Shown here piece by piece: positions 34,592 through 42,602 of a stretch of 64,000 bases of DNA. How positions within the stretch are numbered: position 1 is the first letter of the stretch; each line of letters begins with the position of its first letter. The position numbers were made by a program, and so were the translations under genes. This stretch comes from JAEUJM01 sp041908445. Lineage in GTDB: Bacteria; Actinomycetota; Acidimicrobiia; Acidimicrobiales; DATDAH01. The stretch lies in assembly GCA_041908445.1 (NCBI GenBank), contig JAYRFK010000040.1, positions 1 to 64,000 of the forward strand, read 5' to 3'. Below the pieces are notes generated by a model. It ran no database searches. It was not told the origin of the DNA and saw only the letters and a list, made by a program, of their open reading frames with translations.

Positions 34592-35110
34592 TCAGGACTC
34601 GGACCAGATGCTCTCGTCGTACGGGCGCTGGCGGGTCGGCGCACCCTCGCGCTTCCAGACCATCACCTTGCGGCGGAAGTAGCAGACCTCCTCGCCGCGC
34701 TGGTTGATGCCCTTGGTCTCGACGGTGACCACGCCGCGGTCGTTCTTGGAGCTCGACTCCCGCTTGTCGAGGACCTTGGTCTCGGCGTAGATGGTGTCGC
34801 CGTGGAACGTCGGTCGCTTGTGGGTCAGCGACTCGACCTCGAGGTTGGCGATGGCCGAGCCGCTCACGTCGGGCACGCTCATGCCGAGCACCAGCGAGTA
34901 CACGAGGTTGCCGACGACCAGGTTCTTGCCGTGGACGCTCTCGTGCTCGGCGAACCACGCGTTGGTGTGCACCGGGTGGTGGTTCATGGTGATCATGCAG
35001 AAGAGGTGGTCGTCGTACTCGGTGATGGTCTTGCCGGGCCAGTGCTTGTAGATGTCACCGACCTCGAAGTCCTCGAAGTAGCGGCCGAAGGGGCGGTCGT
35101 AGGTGGTCAC
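34592..35110 (-). CDS. MaoC-like hydratase, probably mesaconyl-CoA hydratase
   Basis: A 172-residue hot-dog-fold hydratase of the MaoC family: GRYFEDFEVGDIYKHWPGKTITEYDDHLFCMITMNHHPVHTN contains the active-site Asp/His region. The nearby methylsuccinyl-CoA dehydrogenase and CitE-like lyase point to mesaconyl-CoA hydration in the ethylmalonyl-CoA pathway, a step done by a MaoC-type protein. The Rhodobacter enzyme is about twice as long; single-domain forms occur in actinobacterial clusters, so the assignment rests on context. It starts with GTG after AAAGG. Confidence 0.7.
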   Translation of the reverse strand: MTTYDRPFGRYFEDFEVGDIYKHWPGKTITEYDDHLFCMITMNHHPVHTNAWFAEHESVHGKNLVVGNLVYSLVLGMSVPDVSGSAIANLEVESLTHKRPTFHGDTIYAETKVLDKRESSSKNDRGVVTVETKGINQRGEEVCYFRRKVMVWKREGAPTRQRPYDESIWSES

Positions 35111-35191
35111 GGGAGGCCTTTCTCGCAGTCCGCGGAGTGCCTTCGTTGTAGCCGCGGGCGCCGGGGCGGGGCGAGGCGGCGGGGGCGCCCG

Positions 35192-36289
35192 TCACCGCCC
35201 GGCTGCGATGGCCTGCATCCGACGGTGCTGCTCCTCGAACACCGGTGCGTTGCGGGCCAGCTGCGGCAGCACCTCGGCGGCCAGGCGGTCGAAGCTCGCC
35301 AGGACCGGGGTCGGGTCGTCCATGGCCTCGATGCAGCAGTGGTCCGGCACCTCGACGCGCGACACGTGGACGTCGACGTCGAGGCGGTCCCCGAGGAGCA
35401 GCAGCTCGCCGAAGTCCTCGTGGTTCTGGGGCATGAGGCAGTGGTAGAGCTCGACCCGGGTCCCCACCTCGCGGGCATAGGCGACGAAGCGGTCGAGGTT
35501 GCGCATCACCGTGGCGTGGTCCGCGCCCACGCGCACCCGCTCGTACGTGGCGGCGGAGACGCCGTCGAGGGAGACGTTGAGGTTGAACCGCAGCTGGCCG
35601 AGGGCGCGCTCGACCCGGCCGTTCCACTGGGTCGCGTTGGTCGTGAGGTAGCAGCGCACGTCAGGGTTGTGGGTCGCGAGCACGTCCCAGATCCGGGGGT
35701 ACTCCGGGACGAGGAAGGGCTCGCCCCCCGTGAACTGGACCTCCTCGACGTGGACGAGGACGTCCTCGAGGTCCTCGAAGAACTGCTCGTCGTACACCTT
35801 CGGCAATGGGGCCCGGCCCTCGTGCACGCGGATGGCCGACGAGTAGTCGCCGTTGCACATCAGGCAGCGCAGGTTGCAGGCGTTCGACAGGTTGAGCTCG
35901 AGCTTGCGGGGGCGCTCCGGCACGAGGGTGTCGGGGGCGAGGTGCTCGTAGTGGATCGCGATCGAGCGCATGCCGACGTCGAGGCGGCGCTCGCAGACCT
36001 GGCAGCCGAGCGAGTGGTCGTGGCGGGCCATGGCGTCGCGCACTGCGGCCAGGCGCGCCCCGTGCCAGATCTCGGGGAGCCGCTGGCGGGCGATGTTGCC
36101 CAGGGGCTCGCCCGACGCCACGCAGCACGTGTAGACGTTCCCGAGCGGGTCGAGGAAGAGGTTGCCGAACGGGGCCTGGCACGCCCAGCCGGCGGTCGGC
36201 CCCGGCACGGGCCCCGGCCCGGTCGCCCGCCGGGAGCCCCGGCCCGGTCGCCTCCGGAGCAGCACCCGAACCCGGCTCACCGCGGTCAC
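35192..36289 (-). CDS. Radical SAM protein with N-terminal twitch (SPASM-like) domain
   Basis: A 365-residue radical SAM protein. Residues about 30-110 are an auxiliary-cluster domain (WACQAPFGNLFLDPLGNVYTCC ... LGNIARQRLPEIW ... LGCQVCERR) placed before the barrel, as in N-terminal-twitch radical SAM proteins. The SAM cluster motif CNLRCLMC follows at about 132-139 and FTGGEPFLVPEY binds SAM. The substrate is unknown; related proteins modify peptides or envelope sugars. There are starts at GTG 36289 and GTG 36280. A TAGGGT hexamer (36294-36289) would place the transcription start right at 36280-36283. It is divergent from mcd and sits inside a CoA-pathway module without obvious reason. Confidence 0.85.
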   Translation of the reverse strand: MTAVSRVRVLLRRRPGRGSRRATGPGPVPGPTAGWACQAPFGNLFLDPLGNVYTCCVASGEPLGNIARQRLPEIWHGARLAAVRDAMARHDHSLGCQVCERRLDVGMRSIAIHYEHLAPDTLVPERPRKLELNLSNACNLRCLMCNGDYSSAIRVHEGRAPLPKVYDEQFFEDLEDVLVHVEEVQFTGGEPFLVPEYPRIWDVLATHNPDVRCYLTTNATQWNGRVERALGQLRFNLNVSLDGVSAATYERVRVGADHATVMRNLDRFVAYAREVGTRVELYHCLMPQNHEDFGELLLLGDRLDVDVHVSRVEVPDHCCIEAMDDPTPVLASFDRLAAEVLPQLARNAPVFEEQHRRMQAIAAGR

Positions 36290-36391
36290 CCTAGCCAGCG
36301 GGGCGCCCCGGCGGGCGGGGCGGGGGCGGGACGGCGACGAGGGCCCGGGGACGAGGGCCCGCCCGGATGGTCGGCGGAGGCTACTGGTCGG

Positions 36392-36397
36392 TAACTT
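36392..36397 (+). promoter_or_regulatory. -10 hexamer (TAACTT) of the mcd gene
   Basis: TAACTT ends 6 bases before the ATG at 36404 and there is no Shine-Dalgarno sequence, so the transcript is probably leaderless. Confidence 0.45.
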
Positions 36398-36403
36398 GCG
36401 GGC

Positions 36404-38020
36404 ATGACCGATGTGACCGCCCCCGACCTCGACGCCGCCGCGTCGGCCGTCGACCTCGCCCGCGGCGTCGTGGCCGCCGCCACCACCCGCCTCGCCGAGC
36501 TGGGCCTCGACGAGCACCAGGCCCTCGCCTACGACCTCGCCCACGCCGCCTCCGCGGTCGAGATGGGCAGCGGCCTGCTGGCCTACGGGGCCAGGGGTGA
36601 CGTCGAGGGGCGCATCGCCTGCGCGTTCATCGCCGACGCCGTGGCCGACCTGGCCGCCAAGACCTTCGGCCGGGAGGCCGACTGGGGCGTCGTGCCCGGC
36701 GCCCTCGACGGCGCCCGGGGCTTCCTGGCCACCTACCGCGACCCGGGCTTCCTGGCCGCGCTGGCCGACGAGGAGGGCCCCCGCCACCTGGACGCCGACT
36801 TCGAGCTCGTGCAGGACACCTTCCGCCGCTTCGCCGAGGACAAGATCCGGCCCGTCGCCGAGCACGTCCACCGCACCAACGCCGACGTCCCCGAGGACAT
36901 CATCTCGGGCCTCGCCGAGATGGGCGGCTTCGGCCTGTCGGTGCCCGAGGAGTACGGCGGCTTCGCCGGCGGCGGCGAGAGCGACTACCTGGGCATGGTC
37001 GTGGCCACCGAGGAGCTCTCCCGGGGCTCGCTCGGCATCGGCGGCTCGCTGATCACCCGCCCCGAGATCCTCACCCGCGCCCTGGTCAAGGGCGGCACCG
37101 AGGAGCAGAAGCAGGAGTGGCTGCCCAAGCTGGCCACCGCCGAGGTCATGGCCGCGGTCGCCGTGACCGAGCCCGACTACGGCTCCGATGTGGCCGGCAT
37201 CAAGGTCACCGCCACCCCGACCGAGGGCGGCTGGCTCATCAACGGCGTGAAGACGTGGTGCACGTTCGGCGCCCGCGCCGACGCGCTGATGCTGCTCGCC
37301 CGCACCGACCCCGACCGCTCGAAGACCCACCGGGGCCTGTCGATGTTCGTGGTGCCGAAGCCCCGCGGCGAGGGCCACGGCTTCGCCTTCACCCAGGAGG
37401 CCGGCGCCGACGGCGGCGCCCCCGGCGGCGGGAAGATGGAGGGCCGGGCCATCGACACCATCGGCTACCGGGGCATGCACTCCTACGAGGTCGCCCTCGA
37501 CAACTGGTTCGTCGCCGCCGCCAACCAGGTGGGCGGCGAGGAGGGACTCGGGAAGGGCTTCTACTACCAGATGGAGGGCTTCGAGAACGGCCGCCTGCAG
37601 ACCGCGGCACGCGCCGTCGGCGTCATGCAGGCCGCCTACGAGGAGGCCCGCCAGTACGCCCTCGACCGGGTCGTCTTCGGCAGCCCCATCGGCGACTACC
37701 AGCTCACCAAGGTGAAGCTGGCCCGCATGGCCGTGATCATCCAGGCCAGCCGCCAGTACTCGTACGAGGTCGCCCGCATGATGGCCGCCGGCGAGGGCGC
37801 CCTCGAGGCGTCCATGGTCAAGGCCTACGTCTGCCGCGCCGCCGAGTGGGTCACCCGCGAGGCCATGCAGATCCACGGCGGCATGGGCTACGCCGAGGAG
37901 TTCCCGGTGAGCCGCTACTTCGTCGACGCCCGGGTGCTCTCGATCTTCGAGGGCGCCGACGAGACCCTCTGCCTCAAGGTCATCGCGAGGCGCCTCCTCG
38001 ACCGCCACAAGGCGGCCTGA
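36404..38020 (+). CDS. mcd: Methylsuccinyl-CoA dehydrogenase-like acyl-CoA dehydrogenase
   Basis: The 538-residue flavoprotein has an N-terminal helical extension of about 140 residues before a normal acyl-CoA dehydrogenase core. The extension and total length match (2S)-methylsuccinyl-CoA dehydrogenase, which makes mesaconyl-CoA in the ethylmalonyl-CoA pathway of acetate assimilation. Core motifs are VTEPDYGSDVAGIKVTAT (FAD), GYRGMHSYEVALDNWFV, MQIHGGMGYAEEFPVSRYFVDARVLSIFEGADETLCLKVIARRLL with the usual catalytic Glu region. It lies between a MaoC hydratase and a CitE-like lyase, the enzymes expected next in that route. It ends before a strong hairpin. Confidence 0.82.
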   Translation: MTDVTAPDLDAAASAVDLARGVVAAATTRLAELGLDEHQALAYDLAHAASAVEMGSGLLAYGARGDVEGRIACAFIADAVADLAAKTFGREADWGVVPGALDGARGFLATYRDPGFLAALADEEGPRHLDADFELVQDTFRRFAEDKIRPVAEHVHRTNADVPEDIISGLAEMGGFGLSVPEEYGGFAGGGESDYLGMVVATEELSRGSLGIGGSLITRPEILTRALVKGGTEEQKQEWLPKLATAEVMAAVAVTEPDYGSDVAGIKVTATPTEGGWLINGVKTWCTFGARADALMLLARTDPDRSKTHRGLSMFVVPKPRGEGHGFAFTQEAGADGGAPGGGKMEGRAIDTIGYRGMHSYEVALDNWFVAAANQVGGEEGLGKGFYYQMEGFENGRLQTAARAVGVMQAAYEEARQYALDRVVFGSPIGDYQLTKVKLARMAVIIQASRQYSYEVARMMAAGEGALEASMVKAYVCRAAEWVTREAMQIHGGMGYAEEFPVSRYFVDARVLSIFEGADETLCLKVIARRLLDRHKAA

Positions 38021-38070
38021 CCCGCACCCTCACGGGTCGACCGGCACGGCCCGATCGAGACCCAGCTCCG

Positions 38071-38118
38071 GGTTCGTGAGGCTGCGCTGCGGAGCAGTGC
38101 AGCGCCGCCTCGCGAACC
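38071..38118. terminator. Long bidirectional hairpin between mcd and the CitE-like gene
   Basis: Arms 38071-38090 and 38099-38118 pair at 18 of 20 positions with an 8-base loop, between convergent genes. There is no U-tract. Confidence 0.65.
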
Positions 38119-38155
38119 GGATGCCGAAGGCGCTCCGAGGGACGAGGAGCCAGTG

Positions 38156-39094
38156 TCAGGCGCTGCGGGTGAAGCCGGCGCGCTCGCCGCGAGCGACGAC
38201 CTTGAGGGCCACCTTGCGGCTGGCCTCGTCGATCATCTCGTCGCCCATCATCACCGCGCCCTTGCGCTCGCCGGTGGTGGTGGCCTCCTCGTAGGCGTCG
38301 AGCACGGCCCAGGCGTGGTCGAACTGCTCCTGGTTGGGGCCGAAGACCTCGTTCAGGATCGTGACCTGGTCGGGGTGCAGCGCCCACTTGCCGTCGTAGC
38401 CGAGGATCTGGGTGCGGGTGCAGTAGTCCCGGAAGCCCTCGGGGTCGCGGACCTTCACGTAGGGGCCGTCGATGACCTGCAGGCCGTTGGCCCGGCCCGC
38501 CATCAAGATCTTCATGAAGGGGTAGTGGAAGTAGTCGCCGGGGTACTCGGGGATCTGGAGTCCGCCCTGCAGCGAAGGCATCTCCATCGAGGCCGAGAAG
38601 TCGACCGGGCCGAGGATGATGGTCTCGGTGCGGGGCGAGGCCGCGCAGATCTCCTCGACGTTGATCAGGCCCTTGGCCGTCTCGATCTGGGCCTCGATGC
38701 CGATGTGGCCGATGGGCAGGCCCGCCTTCTTCTCGACCTGGGTGAGGAGCAGGTCCATGGCCACGACCTCGGCCGCTTTCTGGACCTTGGGGAGCATGAT
38801 CTCCTCGAGGCGCTCGCCGGCGTTGCCGACGACCTCGATGATGTCGTAGGCGGTCCACTCGGTGTCCCAGGCGTTCACCCGGACGCACAGCACCTTCTCG
38901 CCCCAGTCCTGGGTCTTGATGGCCTCGACCACCTTGGCCCGGGACGCCTCCTTCTCGAGGGGCGAGACCGAGTCCTCGAGGTCGAGGAAGATCATGTCGG
39001 CGGGGATGTTCGGGCCCTTGCCGAGCATCTTCTCGCTGGAGCCGGGGATCGACAGGCAGGAGCGGCGCGGCAGGTTGCGGGTGCGTTCGGACAT
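38156..39094 (-). CDS. mcl: HpcH/HpaI (CitE-like) lyase, probably beta-methylmalyl-CoA/malyl-CoA lyase
   Basis: A 312-residue TIM-barrel lyase: RSCLSIPGSSEKMLGKG for CoA binding, MIFLDLEDSVSP for the metal-binding acidic pair, IGIEAQIETAKGLIN with the Mg-binding Glu, and GYDGKWALHPDQV near the end, which is typical of Mcl/CitE-like enzymes. With the adjacent mcd and MaoC hydratase it fits cleavage of beta-methylmalyl-CoA to glyoxylate and propionyl-CoA. Malyl-CoA or citramalyl-CoA lyase activity remains possible. Crotonyl-CoA carboxylase/reductase and the mutases of the pathway are not in the window. Confidence 0.8.
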   Translation of the reverse strand: MSERTRNLPRRSCLSIPGSSEKMLGKGPNIPADMIFLDLEDSVSPLEKEASRAKVVEAIKTQDWGEKVLCVRVNAWDTEWTAYDIIEVVGNAGERLEEIMLPKVQKAAEVVAMDLLLTQVEKKAGLPIGHIGIEAQIETAKGLINVEEICAASPRTETIILGPVDFSASMEMPSLQGGLQIPEYPGDYFHYPFMKILMAGRANGLQVIDGPYVKVRDPEGFRDYCTRTQILGYDGKWALHPDQVTILNEVFGPNQEQFDHAWAVLDAYEEATTTGERKGAVMMGDEMIDEASRKVALKVVARGERAGFTRSA

Positions 39095-39170
39095 GGCGCC
39101 GATCGTAGGTCCGGCCCTCTCGGGGGGACCAACGGGGACGCCGGGTCCCTGCGAGCCAGGTGGGCCCGCG

Positions 39171-40382
39171 TCAGCCCTGGAGCTGGGCCGGCGTCAGGGG
39201 CTCGGAGAGGAGGCGCTCGAAGCGGGCGGGGTCGCCGCCGACCCACTCGCGGCAGAGGGGCAGGCCCTCGACGTAGCAGGAGATGTACGAGCGCCACGTG
39301 GGGTCCATCAGGAACGACACCGCCTTCTCGGCCCGGGCCCTGGGCAGCAGCGACCAGCGCTCGAGGTAGGCGATCGCGTCGTCGGGGTCGGCGCCGTCCT
39401 CGTGCAGCAGCAGGGCGGCGTTGCCGCGCACCTTGTCGAGCGACTGCGCCGCCTCGCCGACCCGGGCCACGACCTCGGTGTCGTACGGGATGCCCAGCGG
39501 GCGCAGGTGCTCGACCACGACGGGCTCGGGCCGCTCCCCCACCAGCACCTCGAGGCCCAGGTCGGCGAGGCCCTCGGCCAGCAGGCACTGGGGCGTGCCG
39601 ACGAGGAAGATCGTCTCCTCCAGGTGGCCCCGCCGGCGCACGAGCCCGACCTCCTTGCGGCTGTGCTCGGTGTGGTGGCCGGGGTAGGCCTCGTGGGCGA
39701 CGAGGTGGGCCAGGGTCGGGCTCAGCACCGGCAGGTCGACGTTGATGGCGACCCGGCTGCGCAGGCCGCCCTCGTAGTAGTTGAAGCCCGACCACGGCTG
39801 GTCCCGGACGAGCTCGAACTCGACGTGCTCGCCCTCGGGCAGGCCGAAGAGCTCGTCGGTGCGGGCCCGGAAGTCCTCGGCCAGCGAGGCGATGGCGTCG
39901 CCGAGGCGGTCGGGCGGCACGGCCTGGGCCTCGCGCCACGTGCCGTAGCGCTCAGCCAGCGGGCCGGCGCCGGGCAGCACCTCGTCGAGGGCGGCGTGGG
40001 CGGCGGCGAAGCGGTCCTCGGGCACCCGCTCGGGGCGCACGCCGTAGCAGGACTCGACCTCGTCGGAGTACCCGATGGCGTCGCCCCGCAGCTTGGATGC
40101 CGTCGTGACGAGGCCGGCGCACTGGGCCCGGAGCCAGCGCCGGCGGGCGTCGTCCATGCCCTCGAGGTCGCCGGGGGCGTCGAGGTCGGCGACCAGCCGG
40201 GACGCCTCCGTCACCAGCTCGCCCAGGTCGACTCTCGGCTCGTCGTCGACCCGGCGGGCCAGCGCCGCCGGCCCGTAGTAGGCGTCGACCAGCCCGTCGA
40301 GGTGACGGCCGAGCCGCAGCCCGAGCAGCAGGTAGCGCTCGACCAGCCCGTCGGCCGCGGTCCCCGCGCTGCCCGCGCTCAC
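39171..40382 (-). CDS. DUF885-like metallohydrolase
   Basis: A 403-residue, mostly helical cytoplasmic protein with the zinc motif HEAYPGHHTEH, the signature of DUF885-type proteins that resemble gluzincin peptidases; the Glu acting as third ligand may be in LAEGLADLGLE. Substrates of the family are mostly unknown. The GTG at 40382 is preceded by GGGGAGGGG; the in-frame codons further upstream are a Gly run. The hairpin 40431-40462 upstream separates it from the PPOX gene. Confidence 0.8.
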   Translation of the reverse strand: MSAGSAGTAADGLVERYLLLGLRLGRHLDGLVDAYYGPAALARRVDDEPRVDLGELVTEASRLVADLDAPGDLEGMDDARRRWLRAQCAGLVTTASKLRGDAIGYSDEVESCYGVRPERVPEDRFAAAHAALDEVLPGAGPLAERYGTWREAQAVPPDRLGDAIASLAEDFRARTDELFGLPEGEHVEFELVRDQPWSGFNYYEGGLRSRVAINVDLPVLSPTLAHLVAHEAYPGHHTEHSRKEVGLVRRRGHLEETIFLVGTPQCLLAEGLADLGLEVLVGERPEPVVVEHLRPLGIPYDTEVVARVGEAAQSLDKVRGNAALLLHEDGADPDDAIAYLERWSLLPRARAEKAVSFLMDPTWRSYISCYVEGLPLCREWVGGDPARFERLLSEPLTPAQLQG

Positions 40383-40430
40383 CGGTGCCCCTCCCCCGCC
40401 GCGCACCGCCCCCCCCCCGGCGTTCGGGCC

Positions 40431-40462
40431 CCCGATTTCGGTGCACTGGCACCGAAATCGGG
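40431..40462. terminator. Perfect hairpin after the PPOX gene
   Basis: A perfect 14-base stem (40431-40444 and 40449-40462) with an ACTG loop follows the leftward PPOX gene. The arms contain ATTTCGGTGC and are visibly less GC-rich than the genome. Confidence 0.7.
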
Positions 40463-40499
40463 AGCCAGTTCGGACGAGCTCGGTCGTGCAGGGGTCACG

Positions 40500-40964
40500 T
40501 CAGTAGGTGCCGCCGAGCTTGTTGTGGTCCCAGGACACGACCTTCTCGGCGTGGATGACCACGGCGGAGCGCTTGTGGGCGAGGCCGGCGGCGACGGCGT
40601 CGAGGTCGTCGGGGTTCTCGACGCCGAAGTACCGGTCGACCACTGAGCGGGCCACCGGCATGACCACCTCGGGGTCCTCGGTCACCGTGGCGGTGCCGAC
40701 GATCTCCACGCCCCGCAGGTGGTCGTACTCGTCGCCGTCCTCGACCAGCACCGTGATGCGGGGGTCGCGCTGGAGGTTCTTGATCTTCTGGGACTTGGTG
40801 AAGGTCTCGAACGCCGGCTTGCCGTCGATGAAGCCGTACCACATGGCCACCAGGTGGATGTTGCCGTCGGGGCCGAAGGTGGCGATGTTCATGGTCTGGC
40901 GCTCGTGGAGGAAGGCGTCGACCTCCTCATCGGTCATGCGGACGAGATCACGTCGGGAGGGCAT
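40500..40964 (-). CDS. PPOX-class F420/FMN-dependent protein
   Basis: A 154-residue split-barrel protein of the pyridoxamine 5'-phosphate oxidase-like superfamily (MNIATFGPDGNIHLVAMWYGFIDGKPAFETFTKSQKIKNLQRDPRITVLVEDGD). In actinobacteria such proteins often use F420 or bind flavin or heme; the ligand here is not decided. The ATG is 6 bases after a TAGTCT hexamer with no Shine-Dalgarno sequence. It is a single-gene unit bounded by hairpins on both sides. Confidence 0.82.
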   Translation of the reverse strand: MPSRRDLVRMTDEEVDAFLHERQTMNIATFGPDGNIHLVAMWYGFIDGKPAFETFTKSQKIKNLQRDPRITVLVEDGDEYDHLRGVEIVGTATVTEDPEVVMPVARSVVDRYFGVENPDDLDAVAAGLAHKRSAVVIHAEKVVSWDHNKLGGTY

Positions 40965-40970
40965 GGGCGC

Positions 40971-40976
40971 AGACTA
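40971..40976 (-). promoter_or_regulatory. -10 hexamer (TAGTCT) of the PPOX gene
   Basis: TAGTCT on the minus strand ends 6 bases before the ATG at 40964, suggesting a leaderless transcript. Confidence 0.45.
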
Positions 40977-41013
40977 CGGCGCGGCCATCGGGTCGACGCC
41001 CGCTCTCCCCTCC

Positions 41014-41065
41014 CGTTCTGGGACCACGGGCACGTCACGGGCGACGCCAGCGTGGTCCCAGAACG
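41014..41065. terminator. Perfect hairpin after the IF-2B-like gene
   Basis: Perfect 15-base arms (41014-41028 and 41051-41065) with a 22-base loop lie downstream of the leftward 41091-41888 gene. No U-tract. Confidence 0.6.
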
Positions 41066-41090
41066 AGGGACGAGCGGCCAACGCGGAGGG

Positions 41091-41888
41091 TCAGAGCGAG
41101 ACGAAGAGCTCGGCGGCGACGGGGCAGTCGGTGCGGCGCAGGGCGTCGGCGACCGGGAGCGGGCCGGTCGGGCCGACGATCTCGTCGACGAGGTCGAGGG
41201 GCACGAGCTCGTCGTCGGCCTCCCAGGGCTCGGCGGCCACGTCGACGAGGCCGCTGAGCACGTCCCACACCCGCTGGGGCACGAGGCGCCCGACGCCGGC
41301 GACGAGCCACACGGGCACACCGGCGTGGCGGGCGGTGGCGGCCGCGGCCCGCGAGCCGGCCACGCCCACGAACGAGGTGGGCCCGACCGCCGACGCCTCC
41401 AGCACGAGCACGTCGGCCGACGCGGCGGCGGCGCCCAGACCGTGGGTGGCCACGTCGACCGCGTCGACGTCGGCCCCGAGGAGGCGGCGCACGAGGCCGG
41501 AGCCCTCGCCGAGCACGTCCACGACGAGCACCTCGACGTCACCTCGGCGCGGGAGGGCCTCGCCGGCGACATCGGGCCAGCCGAGGAGGCAGACCGAGGC
41601 GTCCTCGGGCAGGGCGAACGACAGCTCGGCGGCGGTGCGGTCGGCGTCGATCTCGTCCGCCGCCCGCCAGGCCTCGGGCATGGGGTCGTTGGCGGTGAGC
41701 ACCCGGCCGCAGAGCCACCAGAGCGCGCCGGCGGCGGGATGGCGCCCGACGACCCGCCGGCAGGCGGTGACCATCCCGGCGGGGTCGGACCCGAACGCGC
41801 CGAGCGCCGAGGCGGTCTCCTGCACGAGCAGCGACTGGTCCACGCCGGAGGCGCGGGCCACGTAGCGAAGCCGCTCGATGGGGTGCAT
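41091..41888 (-). CDS. IF-2B/MtnA-like Rossmann protein, function unknown
   Basis: A 265-residue protein. The C-terminal half (VLVLEASAVGPTSFVGVAGSRAAAATARHAGVPVWLVAGVGRLVP) resembles the nucleotide/sugar-phosphate-binding half of eIF2B-alpha/MtnA/ribose-1,5-bisphosphate isomerase proteins. The N-terminal half is helical (IERLRYVARASGVDQSLLVQETASALGAF), also as in that family. I do not see the catalytic Cys/Asp pair of MtnA clearly, so it may be a diverged member. The ATG is 8 bases after TACCCT, suggesting a leaderless mRNA. It is a stand-alone gene followed by a hairpin. Confidence 0.65.
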   Translation of the reverse strand: MHPIERLRYVARASGVDQSLLVQETASALGAFGSDPAGMVTACRRVVGRHPAAGALWWLCGRVLTANDPMPEAWRAADEIDADRTAAELSFALPEDASVCLLGWPDVAGEALPRRGDVEVLVVDVLGEGSGLVRRLLGADVDAVDVATHGLGAAAASADVLVLEASAVGPTSFVGVAGSRAAAATARHAGVPVWLVAGVGRLVPQRVWDVLSGLVDVAAEPWEADDELVPLDLVDEIVGPTGPLPVADALRRTDCPVAAELFVSL

Positions 41889-41896
41889 CGGGGGCG

Positions 41897-41902
41897 AGGG
41901 TA
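41897..41902 (-). promoter_or_regulatory. -10 hexamer (TACCCT) of the IF-2B-like gene
   Basis: TACCCT on the minus strand ends 8 bases before the ATG at 41888; there is no Shine-Dalgarno sequence. Confidence 0.4.
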
Positions 41903-42030
41903 CCGCCGCCGGACGCCGGGCAGGGGCCCGGGGCGCCCCCCGAAACCGGGGATCGGGGCCGCCGGCGAGCGGCTCCGGGAACCCCCGGCGGAGTTCGTTC
42001 GGGAGTTCGTTCGGGCGCCGACGCGGCGAC

Positions 42031-42036
42031 TAGGTT
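42031..42036 (+). promoter_or_regulatory. -10 hexamer (TAGGTT) of the thioredoxin-fold gene
   Basis: TAGGTT ends 8 bases before the GTG at 42045 and no Shine-Dalgarno sequence is present. Confidence 0.45.
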
Positions 42037-42044
42037 CTCGGGCC

Positions 42045-42548
42045 GTGGCGACTGCTCCTCCTGCCGACACCGAGCTCACCCCACTGGACGGCGACGGCCG
42101 CCCGCTGGCCGAGTGGCTGACCACCTTCCGGATGCTCACCGTGGTCATCGACCCGTTCACCTGGGAGAGCTCCTGGCTGCTCGAGACCGCCGGCCGCATC
42201 CTGCGCACCTACGCCGACGCCGACTGCCGTGCGTCGTTCCTCGTCACCGGCAACGCCGACGAGGCCCGCCAGTTCCTCGGCCCCTGGACCGACCGCATCC
42301 TCACCTTCGTCGATCCCGACCGCGAGGTCGTGAAGGCCCTGGGCCTCGAGCGCCTGCCCGCCTTCGTGCACATCGCCCAGGACGGCACCCTCGTCGGCGT
42401 GGCCGAGGGGTGGAGCGCCGCCGAGTGGAGCGCGGTGGCCCACGAGGCCAGCCGGGTCCTCAAGTGGAGCACCCCGGTGATCCCGTCCCACGGCGATCCC
42501 GGCCCCTTCGAGGGCACCCCCGCCCTCGGCGCCCCCGCCGACGCCTGA
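42045..42548 (+). CDS. Thioredoxin-fold protein lacking the CxxC active site
   Basis: The 167-residue cytoplasmic protein looks like a thioredoxin/peroxiredoxin-like fold. The strand TVVIDPFTWESSWLLETAGRIL stands where WCxxC would be, and LERLPAFVHIAQDGTLVGVAEGW carries the cis-Pro loop and the last strands. The single Cys (ADCRASF) is not in the active-site position, so it is not a disulfide reductase; a binding or scaffold role is likely. It converges with fumC. I recognise no named family. Confidence 0.7.
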   Translation: MATAPPADTELTPLDGDGRPLAEWLTTFRMLTVVIDPFTWESSWLLETAGRILRTYADADCRASFLVTGNADEARQFLGPWTDRILTFVDPDREVVKALGLERLPAFVHIAQDGTLVGVAEGWSAAEWSAVAHEASRVLKWSTPVIPSHGDPGPFEGTPALGAPADA

Positions 42549-42602
42549 GCACCACGTCCCCGACGGTCCCCGGTCGGGCGTGACGCCCCGAGAGCGGCCG
42601 GT

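Noticed and set aside
40407..40425. Run of C residues as a possible phase-variable tract
   Set aside because: It lies just before the chosen start of the DUF885-like gene and would only matter if a longer start were used.
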